Assembly (NCBI RefSeq): GCF_014219065.1
Contig: NZ_JACLGO010000031.1
Location: forward strand, 1-53,083
Length of the DNA stretch: 53,083 nt
Source: Halopseudomonas xiamenensis
GTDB taxonomy: Bacteria > Pseudomonadota > Gammaproteobacteria > Pseudomonadales > Pseudomonadaceae
Direction of reading: 5' to 3'
The notes beneath the pieces are model-generated. The model was not told the DNA's origin. It did not search any database and was given only the letters and a program-made list of their open reading frames with translations. This document shows positions 15,657 through 29,545 of the stretch, in pieces. Position numbers and translations under genes: made by a program. Within the stretch, counting starts at the first letter, position 1. The number at the start of each line of letters is the position of its first letter.

Positions 15657-17996
15657 TCACACCTTGAACTCCGCTGACGCCTGTTGCACCTGGATGGCCA
15701 GCTCTTCCTGGGCTCGCGCATTGGCGGTCAGTTCGGTCATGGCTTCGGCGGTGTTCTGCGCCTGCACGTGGATACCGGCGAGCTTTTCCCCCATGCGCTG
15801 GGCGCGCTGGCTTTCTTCCAGGATGGCGCTGTCGATCGCTCCGCTGGCCCGGGTGATATCCGCCACCTGGTCACGGATCGCCACCAGCAGTTGCTCGGCC
15901 TGCGCCGCTCCTTCCAGGCACTGGCTGGCGGTCTCCTGCTCCTGAGCCAGCCCCAGCGCGGCATCGCTGACGGTGCTGCGCAACCGGTCCAGCATCGCCT
16001 GGATCTGGCCGGTGGCATCCTGGGTACTGCGCGACAGGCGCCGGACCTCATCGGCAACCACAGCGAAGCCGCGCCCCTGATCCCCGGCCCGGGCCGCCTC
16101 GATCGCCGCGTTGAGGGCCAGCAGGTTGGTCTGCTCGGCAATCCCCTCGATGGTATCCAGCACCGAGACGATATCACCGGCGGCCTGCTGCAATTCCTGC
16201 ATGCTGTCACAGGAACTGGTCACCTCGCCGGCCAGTTGCTGGATCATGCGGCTGACGCGCGATACCGAATCATGCCCCTGCTCCGCACTCTGGTCAGCCT
16301 GGCGCGCCTTGCCGGCGGATTCACCGACCAGCCGCGCGACCTCGCCGATGGACTCCTGCAGGGCATTGGACTCGCTATCCAGTTCGGTCAGTGCCTGGCG
16401 CTGGTGCAGGGCCACATCCCGGCAATCCTGGCTGGTGCTGACATTGCGCGTAGCGGCATCGGCGGTCTGCTCCGATGTCGAGCGCAGGCGTGCAATCAGC
16501 CCGGCGAAGGTCTCGAACAACTGGTTGAGCGCCAGGGAAATGCTGCCGATCTCGTCATTGCCACGATCCGGCATGCGGCGGGTCATGTCACGCTGGTGCA
16601 CGATCTCGATGATCGAATCGGACAATCGGCCCAGCGGGTTGGCCACCATCCGCGTCAACAGCCAGGAAGCCAGCGCCGCCAACAGGCCCATGATCACCAC
16701 GGCCAGTACGATGCTCAGCACGATCTCGCTGCGCATGTCGGCAACCGCACCGTAGCTCTCCTCCAGCGACTGCTCGGTGATCAGCGCAAAGGTGGCATCG
16801 CCGACCTGCAGTGGCTGCCAGCTCATCAGCACCCGTTCACCGAAGGGGTTGAGTTCCTGGCCCAGCCCCGACTCACCGGCTGCGGCACTGCGCACCACCG
16901 GACTATCGAAGATGTAACGGCCACTCAGGGCCTGATAGCGCTGAATGGCGGCCTGCACAGCGGCCTGCTGGGTGTCGAGATCGAGCTGCCGCATGGCCTG
17001 CGCGGGGTCGCTCAGCAGTGGGCGCGGCTCGGTTATCAGGCGCCCATCCGGCGCCACCAGATAGGCGTCGCCGCTGGCACCCAGGCCGATATCCCGCCAA
17101 TTGCCATCGGCGTTCATCAGCGCGGTAAAGCGCTCGGCGGGCAGTTGGGCGACCAGATAACCCAGCGGCGTCTCGGGGCTGTACACCGGGTGGTACACCG
17201 GCACGCCAAAGAACACCACCTGCTCATCGAAATGCCCGGCGAACAGCGAGAAGCGCGAGACGCTGAACTGCCCTGCCCCGGGTTCAGCGGCCATCCGCCC
17301 CAGCAGCTCACCCAGCGCTGACTGGGCAAAGGGTCCGTCCTTCAGCGAGGTGGCGAACACCGGCCCCTTGTTGACGCTGTAGATCACCTCGTGGCTGGCG
17401 GCATCCACCAGCATCAGGTCATGGTAGCCGTAGCGCTGGGTCACCTCGGCGAAGCTCTCCTGATAGCGCAGGTGCTGCTGGCCGTAGATGGTCGCATCCT
17501 GAGGGTCGATCATCGCGCCCAGTTGCTCCACCGGGTTGGGATTGTTGGCCATGTAGGCCTGTTGCAGCAGCAGCCCTTCCAGGCGGATATTCGCCACCCA
17601 CTCGGCCACCGGCGGCGTCTGCCCGCGCGTGCGCTGTTCATACAACGGTCGGTAGTGCTGCTCGTACCAGCCGGTCATGCTGTCGCGCAGCACATCCAGT
17701 TTCGGTGGAGTCACTTCATAGCGATAGGAAACGAAGGGACGCACGAAGCCGTAGATCGCTTCCTGGGTCATGCGGTTGTTGGCCAGTGACAGCAACAGGT
17801 CATGATGGCTCTGCAGCAAGCTGTTGACGCTACCCTGGCGCCCGGCCGCCACCGCCATGAATTGCTGCTCGACGCTGCGCCCGACAGCGTCGGTGCTGCG
17901 ATCCAGGGCCAGCCAGCCGGTGATCCCGGAGGAAACGACGACAGCCAGGATCGTCAGCAGCGACGAGCCTAGCATCAAGCGGGTGGATATCTTCAT
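15657..17996 (-). CDS. Methyl-accepting chemotaxis protein with large periplasmic sensor
   Basis: About 779 aa. An N-terminal membrane helix ([25 protein letters not shown]) is followed by a periplasmic sensor of roughly 400 aa with dCache-like features ([20 protein letters not shown]). A second membrane helix ([24 protein letters not shown]), a HAMP segment ([15 protein letters not shown]) and a signalling domain follow, with the conserved hairpin tip [39 protein letters not shown]. The start at 17996 ([10 protein letters not shown]) fits the usual N-terminus; a GTG at 18008 is also open. No che genes are nearby, so this is an orphan receptor, and the ligand cannot be inferred. Confidence 0.93.
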   Translation of the reverse strand: MKISTRLMLGSSLLTILAVVVSSGITGWLALDRSTDAVGRSVEQQFMAVAAGRQGSVNSLLQSHHDLLLSLANNRMTQEAIYGFVRPFVSYRYEVTPPKLDVLRDSMTGWYEQHYRPLYEQRTRGQTPPVAEWVANIRLEGLLLQQAYMANNPNPVEQLGAMIDPQDATIYGQQHLRYQESFAEVTQRYGYHDLMLVDAASHEVIYSVNKGPVFATSLKDGPFAQSALGELLGRMAAEPGAGQFSVSRFSLFAGHFDEQVVFFGVPVYHPVYSPETPLGYLVAQLPAERFTALMNADGNWRDIGLGASGDAYLVAPDGRLITEPRPLLSDPAQAMRQLDLDTQQAAVQAAIQRYQALSGRYIFDSPVVRSAAAGESGLGQELNPFGERVLMSWQPLQVGDATFALITEQSLEESYGAVADMRSEIVLSIVLAVVIMGLLAALASWLLTRMVANPLGRLSDSIIEIVHQRDMTRRMPDRGNDEIGSISLALNQLFETFAGLIARLRSTSEQTADAATRNVSTSQDCRDVALHQRQALTELDSESNALQESIGEVARLVGESAGKARQADQSAEQGHDSVSRVSRMIQQLAGEVTSSCDSMQELQQAAGDIVSVLDTIEGIAEQTNLLALNAAIEAARAGDQGRGFAVVADEVRRLSRSTQDATGQIQAMLDRLRSTVSDAALGLAQEQETASQCLEGAAQAEQLLVAIRDQVADITRASGAIDSAILEESQRAQRMGEKLAGIHVQAQNTAEAMTELTANARAQEELAIQVQQASAEFKV

Positions 17997-18065
17997 CGAG
18001 GGCAACACACTGAGGACCGAAGGTGTGTTGCAGGTTATGAAAAAGGGGTTTCAATATGATGACAG

Positions 18066-18094
18066 CCGGCAACTGGCCATTATCCAGTTGCCGG
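18066..18094 (-). other. Perfect 11-bp hairpin between the Ldt-like gene and the chemoreceptor
   Basis: CCGGCAACTGG pairs with CCAGTTGCCGG around a 7-nt loop. No T-run follows on the minus strand, so it is not a standard terminator. It lies 13 bp after the transpeptidase-like gene and could stabilise or attenuate the transcript running into the chemoreceptor. Confidence 0.55.
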
Positions 18095-18107
18095 TTCGGA
18101 GGATCGC

Positions 18108-18851
18108 TCAGCGGGTCGAAGCCAGCATGTTGCTGCCGTCCCCGGACGGGCAATTGATCAGGGAGGAAGTAGCCAGCCAGTGGTCGTCGGGGTACCAGGA
18201 AAACATGAACTGGCCGCCCTTGAGGCTATCGACCACCATGCTGGCGACTTCCGGGCGTACCGCCGGGCAGCCGTGGCTGCGGCCGATACGGCCATGGCGC
18301 TCGATCCAGCTGGGGTCCACGTAGTCGGCCGGATGGATGACGATCGCCCGCTGGCGCGCCAGGTCGTTGATGCCTGGTTCCAGGCCATCCATGCGCAGCG
18401 AGTAACCGTGCTTGCCCATGTAGCTTTCCTGGGTGCGGAACAGGCCGATACTGGACTGATGGCTACCCTCCACATTGGAGAACTGGCGGGCAAAATTGTC
18501 ACCGGAGCCCTGGCCGTGCGCCACCAGGTCCTGCAGCACCAGGCTCTTGCTGTGCAGATCGAAGATCCACAGGCGCTGCTCGGTGGATGGCAGGGAAAAG
18601 TCGATCACCGCCAGACGGCTGGCCGGCTCGGCGCCGCTGTTGATGGCGCACTGCATCGCCGATATCGCGGTCAGCAACACTTGCGGATTCAGGTCGGGCG
18701 CCTGGCTTGCCAGGCTGCTGACCAACTGCTGTTGCGGCTGGGGTTGAGCAGACGGATGGGTGATGGCGGTTTGGATGGCGCCGGCGGAACCGGCCACAAA
18801 CGCAAGACAGACGGCAGTCAATACGCCAGCACGGCGTAGACAATTCAACAT
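18108..18851 (-). CDS. Murein L,D-transpeptidase catalytic-domain protein (YkuD_2 type)
   Basis: A 247-aa exported protein. The signal peptide is RRAGVLTAVCLAFVAGSAGA. The active-site signature is SHGCPAVRPEV (Cys about residue 193), preceded by a conserved His in IVIHPADYVDP. These mark the YkuD_2 family of L,D-transpeptidase-like enzymes, which cross-link or trim peptidoglycan stem peptides in the periplasm. The upstream linker is rich in Gln and Pro. It is divergent from a second L,D-transpeptidase gene, the two starts being 160 bp apart. Confidence 0.87.
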   Translation of the reverse strand: MLNCLRRAGVLTAVCLAFVAGSAGAIQTAITHPSAQPQPQQQLVSSLASQAPDLNPQVLLTAISAMQCAINSGAEPASRLAVIDFSLPSTEQRLWIFDLHSKSLVLQDLVAHGQGSGDNFARQFSNVEGSHQSSIGLFRTQESYMGKHGYSLRMDGLEPGINDLARQRAIVIHPADYVDPSWIERHGRIGRSHGCPAVRPEVASMVVDSLKGGQFMFSWYPDDHWLATSSLINCPSGDGSNMLASTR

Positions 18852-18923
18852 CGGTTACCCCTCGGCTCAAAAGTCATGAGCCAACAAGAAAAAGGTAGAA
18901 AAACAGGTCGCTATCCGGCCCCG

Positions 18924-18954
18924 TTGAAAAACCACGCGCGGCTTTGCCTATACT
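18924..18954 (+). promoter_or_regulatory. Sigma70-like promoter for the plus-strand L,D-transpeptidase
   Basis: TTGAAA (18924-18929) and TATACT (18949-18954) are separated by 19 bp, slightly long. Transcription from about 18961 would leave a leader of about 50 nt before the TTG at 19011 and would place the longer in-frame starts at or upstream of the transcript end, which supports the TTG. Confidence 0.5.
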
Positions 18955-19010
18955 GCGTGAAAGGCCGAATGGAACAGTGCGCCCCCAAAGTGTGGTTGGG
19001 AGATTACCTG

Positions 19011-20675
19011 TTGCTCAAAAAATGTACAGTGCTATTCGTCAGTTGCCTGGCCTGGGCTGTCACGCCCGCCAAGGCAGAATTCACCGTCAACGTAGCCTTG
19101 ACACCGATCCAGGAGGTACTGGCCGATGATCCGGCCGCCCGCTGTCCATCACTGCCCGAGCTGCGCAGCATGCCTGTCCAGGAGGCGCTGCAGCAGTTGT
19201 ACGAAGCCAACGGTTACACTCCGCTGTGGAAGGACAGCAAGCGCACCCGCGATCTGCATGAGCAGTTGCTGGATCTGGCGCATGACGGGCTAAACCCGCG
19301 GCAATATGTCGCCGAACGCGACTCTGCGGAAGATGCACTGTGCCGGGAACTGCGCCAGAGCGCGCTGTACCTGCAGGCACTGGAGCACCTGAGTCGCGGT
19401 CGGCTCGACCAGCAGCGCCATGAACCGGTGTGGACCTCCACCTCGCTGCTGCCGCCGGTGCGGGTAAGCGTGGCCGGCCTGGGAGTGATCGGCCTGCAGG
19501 ACATGCAGGAGGCGTTCGACAGCGCCCGCCCGGGCCTGCCGCTGTACCGCCAGTTGCGCCAGGCCTACCAGGCGATGGACCATGACCCGCCAGCGGTGCC
19601 CGCCTTTGCCGATGGTCCGACGATCAAGCCCGGCAGCAACGACCCGCGGCTGGCGCAACTGGCCCAGCGACTGATGGTCAGTGGCTATCTCAAGCCGCTG
19701 GCCAGCGCCGGCCCGCTTACCGAGCCGCTACTGCCCTCCGCCGAACCGGTCCTGGCCCAGCCGCTGAGCTACGACCTGCCCCTGCAACAGGCGGTGCGCG
19801 CATTCCAGACCGATCATGGCCTGCAGCCCGACGGTCTTGTCGGCAGGCAAACCGTTGCCGCGCTGAACATCAGCCCGGCCGACCGGCTGCTGCAGGTCCG
19901 GATCAATCTGGAGCGCCTGCGCTGGCTGGATGCCCGGCGCCATCACCATGCCCTGCTGGTCAACTCCGCCGGCAGCAACGCGGTTCTCTATGAGGGCAAC
20001 GATATCCGCTGGCAATCACGGGTCCAGTCAGGCAGCCCGAATCGGGCCACACCGCTGCTGGACTCGCGGATCAACCGGGTCACGCTCAACCCCAGCTGGA
20101 CCATACCACCGACCATCATGCGCGAGGACAAGTTGCCGCAGATCCGCTCCAACCCGGCCTATTTCGCCGAGCGCGACCTGCAGGTGCTGGATCCGCAGGG
20201 CAATCGGCTGGATCCGGCGGATATCGACTGGAGCAACCCGCGTGGGGTGATGCTGCGCCAGCCGCCGGGGCCGGACAACCCCCTGGGACAGATGGTATTC
20301 CGCTTCGACAACCCCTTCTCCGTGTTCCTGCACGACACGCCCAGCCAGTCGTTGTTCGCCCGTGCGGTACGCAATGTCAGTTCGGGCTGCGTGCGGGTAG
20401 AACAGGCCACGGACCTGGCCGACCACCTGTTCCACAGTCTGGATGCACGGCAGCGCGAGCAGATCGAGCAGCAACTGGCCAGTGGCAGAACCAGGGAAGT
20501 CAGGGTGGCCAACGGACCGCAGGTGCTGTTGACCTACTGGACGGCCCAGGCAGACACGGACGGACAACTGTACTTCACCCCGGACCCCTATGGCCTGGAC
20601 CGCAAGCTGGCCGAGGCCCTGGACGGGGTGCTCAGATCCAGCGACGCCGGCGGAAGAAGAGCAGCAGACCGATGA
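19011..20675 (+). CDS. L,D-transpeptidase of the YcbB/LdtD type
   Basis: About 554 aa. It has a Sec signal peptide (LKKCTVLFVSCLAWAVTPAKA before EF). A scaffold domain follows, with a peptidoglycan-binding repeat (LQQAVRAFQTDHGLQPDGLVGRQTVAALN). The YkuD catalytic domain has FLHDTP with the His and SSGCVRVEQ with the nucleophile Cys, as in YcbB. It would form 3-3 cross-links in peptidoglycan. I chose the TTG at 19011 because GGGAGA sits 7 nt upstream and the signal peptide then begins properly with KK. Longer starts at 18876 or 18969 put 14-45 hydrophilic residues ahead of it. The last 44 bp overlap the end of corA on the other strand. Confidence 0.88.
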   Translation: MLKKCTVLFVSCLAWAVTPAKAEFTVNVALTPIQEVLADDPAARCPSLPELRSMPVQEALQQLYEANGYTPLWKDSKRTRDLHEQLLDLAHDGLNPRQYVAERDSAEDALCRELRQSALYLQALEHLSRGRLDQQRHEPVWTSTSLLPPVRVSVAGLGVIGLQDMQEAFDSARPGLPLYRQLRQAYQAMDHDPPAVPAFADGPTIKPGSNDPRLAQLAQRLMVSGYLKPLASAGPLTEPLLPSAEPVLAQPLSYDLPLQQAVRAFQTDHGLQPDGLVGRQTVAALNISPADRLLQVRINLERLRWLDARRHHHALLVNSAGSNAVLYEGNDIRWQSRVQSGSPNRATPLLDSRINRVTLNPSWTIPPTIMREDKLPQIRSNPAYFAERDLQVLDPQGNRLDPADIDWSNPRGVMLRQPPGPDNPLGQMVFRFDNPFSVFLHDTPSQSLFARAVRNVSSGCVRVEQATDLADHLFHSLDARQREQIEQQLASGRTREVRVANGPQVLLTYWTAQADTDGQLYFTPDPYGLDRKLAEALDGVLRSSDAGGRRAADR

Positions 20676-21696
20676 CGATCAACAGCATCACCGCCATCAC
20701 CGCGGGGTAACCCCAGCGCCAGTGCAATTCGGGCATGACATCGAAGTTCATGCCGTACACGCCGACGATGAAGGTCAGCGGCATGAACAGCGTGGCGAAG
20801 ATGGTCAGCACCTTCATGATCTCGTTCATGCGCTTACTGACGCTCGACAGATACAGGTCGAGCATGCTGACCAGCAGCTCGCGGATGGTATCGATACTGT
20901 CCATGACATGGATGGCGTGGTCATGCACATCGCGCAGGTACAGCCGGGTCTCGTTGGAGATCAGCGGGCTTTCATCCCGGGTCAGCCGGCTGAGCAGTTC
21001 ACGCAGCGGCCAGATCGACTTGCGCAGCAGCAACATCTCGCGTTTGTAGTGATGGATCCGCGCCAGGGTATCCGGTCCCGGGGCGCTGATCAGCTGGTCC
21101 TCCAGCGCCTCGACCTGCTCGCCGATGAACTCCAGCATCTCGAAATAGTGGTCCACCACCGCATCCAGCAGTGCGTAGGCCAGGTAATCGGTGCGCATGA
21201 AACGAATGCGCCGCCCAGCCCGTAGTCGTTCGCGCACTCCCTCGAAGACATCCCCCGGGCGCTCCTGGAACGACAGTACGAAGTCCGGCCCGAGCACCAG
21301 GCTCAACTGTTCTGAATGGATCTGCTGGCGGCCCTGATCGAACTGCAGCATGCGCAGCACTATGTACAGATAGCCCTCGTAGTCCTCCACCTTGGGGCGC
21401 TGGTCGGTGTTGAGAATATCCTCCATGACCAGCGGGTGCAGCCCAAAGGTCGCGCCCAGGCTCTGTACCACCGAGGTGTCGGCCACACCATCCACGTTCA
21501 GCCAGCCAATGCGGCCCTCGTCGGTTTCCGGCTGCCACTGGCTGACGTTATCGATGACGCATTCCTGCAGCTCATCGGGACCGTAGCTTATCAGCCGGAT
21601 AACCGCACTGGCCGGTTTGTGCTTGCCGATGTGCACCAGGGTGCCGGGTGGCGCCCCGACCTTGCCACCGCGCTTGACTACCAGCTTTCGAGCCAT
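20632..21696 (-). CDS. corA: CorA-type Mg2+/Co2+ transporter
   Basis: About 354 aa. A long cytoplasmic N-terminal domain is followed by two C-terminal membrane helices, with the signature GMN in FIVGVYGMNFDVMPEL between them and the basic tail FFRRRRWI. Two-helix CorA proteins form pentameric channels for magnesium or cobalt. The ATG at 21696 has GGGGAGG 6 nt upstream and lies 14 bp after the cysG stop, so the two genes are cotranscribed. Its 3' end overlaps the converging L,D-transpeptidase gene by 44 bp. Confidence 0.93.
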   Translation of the reverse strand: MARKLVVKRGGKVGAPPGTLVHIGKHKPASAVIRLISYGPDELQECVIDNVSQWQPETDEGRIGWLNVDGVADTSVVQSLGATFGLHPLVMEDILNTDQRPKVEDYEGYLYIVLRMLQFDQGRQQIHSEQLSLVLGPDFVLSFQERPGDVFEGVRERLRAGRRIRFMRTDYLAYALLDAVVDHYFEMLEFIGEQVEALEDQLISAPGPDTLARIHHYKREMLLLRKSIWPLRELLSRLTRDESPLISNETRLYLRDVHDHAIHVMDSIDTIRELLVSMLDLYLSSVSKRMNEIMKVLTIFATLFMPLTFIVGVYGMNFDVMPELHWRWGYPAVMAVMLLIVIGLLLFFRRRRWI

Positions 21697-21710
21697 GCCG
21701 CCTCCCCGGA

Positions 21711-23105
21711 TCAATCCTGGTCCTTCGCTTCGAACCATTTCAACTTGTCACGCAGGCTGACCACTTCACCGACGATCAGCAGGGTCGGTGGCTTGATCTC
21801 GGTCTGCTCGACCAGTCCCGGCATGCTCTGCAGGGTTCCGGTCAGCACCTTCTGCCGCGCGGTGGTACCCTGCTGGATCAGTGCAATGGGGGTGGCCGGA
21901 TCACGGCCGAACTCGATCAGCCGCCAGCAGATTTCCGGCAAGCCGACCAGCCCCATGTAGAACACCACGGTCTGGCCCGGCACCACCAGCTCCTGCCACG
22001 GCAGGTTGGTGGTGCCGTCCTTGAGATGCCCGGTGACGAAGCGCACCGATTGCGCATGATCACGGTGGGTCAGGGGAATACCGGCGTAGGCCGAGCAGCC
22101 GTTGGCCGCGGTGATGCCCGGCACCACCTGGAACGGAATGCCGTTGGCCGCCAGCTCCTCGATCTCTTCCCCGCCGCGCCCGAAGATGAACGGGTCGCCA
22201 CCCTTGAGCCGCAGCACCCGCTTGCCTTCACGGGCCAGGCGCACCAGCAGCTGGTTGATCTGCTCCTGCGGCACGGCGTGATTGGCGCGCGCCTTGCCGA
22301 CATAGATGCGGTCGGCGTCGCGCCGGCACAGGTCGATGATCGCATCCGGCACCAGCCGATCGTGCAGTACCACGTCGGCCTGCTGCATCAGGCGCAGGGC
22401 GCGGAAGGTCAGCAGGTCCGGATCGCCGGGGCCGGCACCGACCAGGTAGACCTCGCCGTGGTAACGCTGGCCCTGCTGCTGTTGCAGACGCTCGATCAGC
22501 AATTGTTCGGCCTCGGCCTCGCGGCCGGCGAATACCCGCTCGGCGATATCACCCTGGAAGGCGTCCTCCCAGAACACCCGGCGCTGATTGATACCGGGAA
22601 AGGCCGCCTTGACCTGGGCGCGAAAACGCTGGGCCAGCTGGGCCAGCCGCCCCCAGGAGTGCGGGAACAGCGTCTCGATGCGGGCGCGGGTCAGGCGCGC
22701 CAGCACCGGTGCGTGACCACCGCTGGAAATGGCCACCATCAGTGGCGAACGATCGACGATGGCCGGGAAGATCACAGTGCACAGTTGCGGTGCATCCACT
22801 GCGTTGACCGGCAGGTGCCGCGCCTGGGCATCGGCAGAGACCTGGGCATTGATGGCCTGGTCGTCGGTGGCAGCGATGACCAGGTTGACCCCTTCCAGGT
22901 CGTCAGCCTGGTAGATCCGCAGATGACACTCACCACTGCCCTGCTCGACCAGTTCGCGCAGCGCCGATTCTATCTCCGGCGCCACTACCCGCAGCACGGC
23001 CCCCGCCTCCCTGAGCAGACGCGCCTTGCGCAGGGCGACATCGCCACCGCCAACCACCAATACCAACCGGCCATCCAGATGATGGAACAGAGGCAGAAAA
23101 TCCAT
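21711..23105 (-). CDS. cysG: Siroheme synthase (fused dehydrogenase-ferrochelatase and methyltransferase)
   Basis: About 464 aa. The N-terminal Rossmann domain ([17 protein letters not shown]) is the precorrin-2 dehydrogenase/ferrochelatase. The C-terminal domain is uroporphyrinogen III methyltransferase ([52 protein letters not shown]). Together they make siroheme for sulfite and nitrite reductases. GGGAGAAG supports the ATG at 23105. The gene lies between serS and corA, separated from serS by a palindromic repeat. Confidence 0.95.
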   Translation of the reverse strand: MDFLPLFHHLDGRLVLVVGGGDVALRKARLLREAGAVLRVVAPEIESALRELVEQGSGECHLRIYQADDLEGVNLVIAATDDQAINAQVSADAQARHLPVNAVDAPQLCTVIFPAIVDRSPLMVAISSGGHAPVLARLTRARIETLFPHSWGRLAQLAQRFRAQVKAAFPGINQRRVFWEDAFQGDIAERVFAGREAEAEQLLIERLQQQQGQRYHGEVYLVGAGPGDPDLLTFRALRLMQQADVVLHDRLVPDAIIDLCRRDADRIYVGKARANHAVPQEQINQLLVRLAREGKRVLRLKGGDPFIFGRGGEEIEELAANGIPFQVVPGITAANGCSAYAGIPLTHRDHAQSVRFVTGHLKDGTTNLPWQELVVPGQTVVFYMGLVGLPEICWRLIEFGRDPATPIALIQQGTTARQKVLTGTLQSMPGLVEQTEIKPPTLLIVGEVVSLRDKLKWFEAKDQD

Positions 23106-23142
23106 ATGCACTTCTCCCAAATGAGCTGCCAGCGTTAAACAT

Positions 23143-23237
23143 CGTCATTGCGAGCCCGAAGGGCGCGGCAATCCAGCGCGGGCCGGCAACGCAGAGTGTG
23201 CATGGATTGCCACGTCGCTGCGCTCCTCGCAATGACG
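23143..23237. repeat. 95-bp palindromic MITE-like element
   Basis: The ends are CGTCATTGCGAG (23143-23154) and CTCGCAATGACG (23226-23237), perfect inverted repeats. Inner arms also pair (GGCAATCCA with TGGATTGCC). The sequence GCGAGGAGCGCAGCGACGTGGCAATCC on one arm belongs to a widely scattered bacterial intergenic repeat family. It sits in the serS-cysG gap and has no coding capacity. Confidence 0.85.
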
Positions 23238-23302
23238 GCTGCGCGGGGGGAGGCACAGGGGAATGCTTGATGAGAACACCTCCCCCGGCGCGATCAGTTG
23301 CC

Positions 23303-24592
<1,290 letters not shown>

Positions 24593-24624
24593 TCATCTTT
24601 TGGTTACGGGTTACAGCCTGGCGA

Positions 24625-24996
24625 CTAGCGCGTCAGCATCAGGCCGGCCCAGGTGGCGGTCAGACCGAGACACACACTGAGCAGGATATAGCCCAGGGCC
24701 ATGAAGCCCTGGTCATTCTCCAGCAGACGCCAGGCGTCCAGGGAGAAGGTGGAAAATGTGGTGAAGGCACCCAGGAAACCGACGGTCAGTCCCTGTTGCA
24801 GCAATGGCGACAGCTCCGGGCGGTTCAGCCACACGCCGTATAGTATACCTATCACCAGGCATCCGAGCAGGTTGATGAGGAAGGTCGCCAACGGAAAGGC
24901 GCCCGGCCACAGCAGTCCGACGCCGAGGGTCATGCCGTAGCGTGACAGCGCGCCCAGCGCGCCACCCAGGCCAATCGCCAGCAGCGTGCCGATCAT
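24625..24996 (-). CDS. crcB: Fluoride channel Fluc/CrcB
   Basis: A 123-aa protein with four membrane helices. Conserved family segments are [26 protein letters not shown] and [15 protein letters not shown], the last holding the phenylalanines that line the fluoride pathway. It exports fluoride as a dual-topology dimer. Its ATG overlaps the rarA stop (ATGA), so it has no leader for a fluoride riboswitch and appears to be expressed constitutively with rarA. Confidence 0.94.
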   Translation of the reverse strand: MIGTLLAIGLGGALGALSRYGMTLGVGLLWPGAFPLATFLINLLGCLVIGILYGVWLNRPELSPLLQQGLTVGFLGAFTTFSTFSLDAWRLLENDQGFMALGYILLSVCLGLTATWAGLMLTR

Positions 24997-26330
24997 GGCT
25001 GCTCCGGGCGGCGCTTGCTGGTGCTGGCGGCGTCCAGGCCACGCAGATACTCCAGCTTCTGGCCGATCTTCAGCTCCAGCCCGCGATTGACCGGCTGGTA
25101 GTAGCGGCGCGGCTGCATTTCCTCGGGGAAGTAGTCCTCCCCGGCGGCATAGGCCTCCGGCTCGTCATGGGCGTAGCGATAGCCCTGGCTGTAGCCCAGT
25201 TCCTTCATCAGTTTGGTCGGTGCGTTGCGCAGGTGCAGCGGCGGCTCCAGCGACGGCTGGCCGGCGACATCCTGCAGCGCCATCTTGTAGCCCATGTACA
25301 CCGCATTGCTCTTCGGCGCACAGGCCAGGTAGACGATCGCCTGGGCCACCGCCAGCTCCCCTTCCGGACTGCCGAGGCGCTCCTGCACGTCCCAGGCATT
25401 GAGGCACAGGGTCAGCGCGCGCGGATCGGCATTGCCGATATCCTCGCTGGCCATGCGCACCACCCGGCGGGCGATGTACAACGGGTCGCAGCCGCCATCG
25501 ATCATCCGTGCGTACCAGTACAGCGAGGCGTCCGGGTCGGAGCCGCGCACCGATTTGTGCAGCGCCGATATCTGGTCGTAGAAGGCCTCGCCGCCCTTGT
25601 CGAAGCGCCGGCGGTTGTCGTTCAGCAGGTCACCGACCAGCTCGACATCGATGCTGCCGCCATCGGCCACCAGGTCGGCGGCGATCTCCAGCAGGTTGAG
25701 CAGGCGGCGGGCATCGCCGTCGGCGGCGCCGATCAGGATGCTCCGTGCTTCAGCGCTGATCGTCAGCTGGTGCTGGCCCAGCCCGCGCTGCTCATCGGCC
25801 AGGGCACGGGACAGCAAGGCATCCAATGCCTGCTCATCCAGCGCCTTGAGCACATAAATCCGGGCCCGGGACAGCAGCGCGTTGTTCAGTTCAAAGGACG
25901 GGTTCTCGGTGGTGGCGCCGATGAACAACAGGGTGCCATCCTCGACATAGGGCAGAAAAGCGTCCTGCTGGGCCTTGTTGAACCTGTGCACTTCGTCGAC
26001 GAACAGGATGGTCTGGCGGCCGTTCTGCGCCGCGTGCTGGCGCGCCTGATCCACTGCCAGGCGAATGTCCTTGACCCCCGCCAGCACCGCGGAAATGGTC
26101 ACGAAATGCGCATCGGCCAGGGTCGCCAGCAGCTTGGCCAGGGTGGTCTTGCCCACCCCGGGCGGTCCCCAGAAGATCATCGAATGCAGCGCGCCCTGCT
26201 CCAGCGCCACCCGCAGCGGACGCCCCGGCCCCAGCAGGTGCTGCTGGCCGGCATACTCATCCAGGCTGGCCGGGCGCATGCGCGCCGCCAGCGGCTGATG
26301 GGGCGGTGTGCGGGCGGCGAACAGATCCAT
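24993..26330 (-). CDS. rarA: Replication-associated recombination protein A (AAA+ ATPase)
   Basis: About 445 aa. Walker A is [15 protein letters not shown] and Walker [17 protein letters not shown], with a sensor 1 region [14 protein letters not shown]. The C-terminal MgsA domain contains [18 protein letters not shown]. RarA/MgsA acts at stalled replication forks. The ATG at 26330 ([20 protein letters not shown]) starts one base after the lolA stop codon, so the genes are coupled. Confidence 0.95.
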   Translation of the reverse strand: MDLFAARTPPHQPLAARMRPASLDEYAGQQHLLGPGRPLRVALEQGALHSMIFWGPPGVGKTTLAKLLATLADAHFVTISAVLAGVKDIRLAVDQARQHAAQNGRQTILFVDEVHRFNKAQQDAFLPYVEDGTLLFIGATTENPSFELNNALLSRARIYVLKALDEQALDALLSRALADEQRGLGQHQLTISAEARSILIGAADGDARRLLNLLEIAADLVADGGSIDVELVGDLLNDNRRRFDKGGEAFYDQISALHKSVRGSDPDASLYWYARMIDGGCDPLYIARRVVRMASEDIGNADPRALTLCLNAWDVQERLGSPEGELAVAQAIVYLACAPKSNAVYMGYKMALQDVAGQPSLEPPLHLRNAPTKLMKELGYSQGYRYAHDEPEAYAAGEDYFPEEMQPRRYYQPVNRGLELKIGQKLEYLRGLDAASTSKRRPEQP

Positions 26331-26331
26331 G

Positions 26332-26970
26332 TCACTCACTGATGACATCGACTCCATCGGGCACATCGAAGGTGAATTGCGCGTCATCCAGCGTCTGGTT
26401 CAGCTGCACGTTGCGGAACAGGATGTTGGTGCGCTGGCCGACCGGGTCGCTCATCTGCATGTCGTTGATCACCCCGTCGCTGAAGGATACCCGCAGGTTG
26501 TCGAACATCGAGTCGGCCTCCTTGGGGGTCAGGGTGAAGTCGACCACGCTGCTGCCTTCGCTCCACTCGATGTTGAAGTTCTCCTGCAGCTGGCTGACGT
26601 CGCCGGACAGCAGCAGCGCCGGGGTGTGGCTCAGGCGCTTGTCCATCTTCTGGATGGTCACCTGCTCCAGGTCCGGATCGTACAGCCAGATACGCTCGCC
26701 ATCAGACACCAGCAACTGTTCCAGCGGCGGGTCGGTGTGCCAGCGGAACATGCCGGGGCGCTTGAGTGCCAGGGTGCCGGTGGTTTCCTGCAGGTTGGCG
26801 CCATTGGCGCTGAGGGTCATCTGCGAGAAACCGCCGGTCATGGTCTTGGCCCGGGACAACAGCTCGTTGAGCCGCTCGGCGGCGCGGGCCTGGTCGTCTG
26901 CGCTGGCCACCAGTGGCATGGCCACCAGGCACAGCGCGATAATACTGGAACGCAGTAAGGTGCTGATCAT
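26332..26970 (-). CDS. lolA: Outer-membrane lipoprotein carrier protein LolA
   Basis: A 212-aa periplasmic chaperone that carries lipoproteins from LolCDE to LolB. The signal peptide is [19 protein letters not shown]. Typical segments follow: [53 protein letters not shown] and [33 protein letters not shown]. It is between ftsK (9 bp upstream) and rarA. Confidence 0.96.
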   Translation of the reverse strand: MISTLLRSSIIALCLVAMPLVASADDQARAAERLNELLSRAKTMTGGFSQMTLSANGANLQETTGTLALKRPGMFRWHTDPPLEQLLVSDGERIWLYDPDLEQVTIQKMDKRLSHTPALLLSGDVSQLQENFNIEWSEGSSVVDFTLTPKEADSMFDNLRVSFSDGVINDMQMSDPVGQRTNILFRNVQLNQTLDDAQFTFDVPDGVDVISE

Positions 26971-26979
26971 TTTGGGCGT

Positions 26980-29385
<2,406 letters not shown>

Positions 29386-29545
29386 CGTGACTCAGCTGCG
29401 TATTGTACAGGTTCTGTGAACATCGTATGGATTGACCTGCAAAGATGGGTTGCGTTCCACAAATTACGGGAACTATCTTGATCTGTGACAATAACTTAAC
29501 GAAGCTTCTTGATAAACCGTTTGAGAGAATCGTACAGGATTTTGC

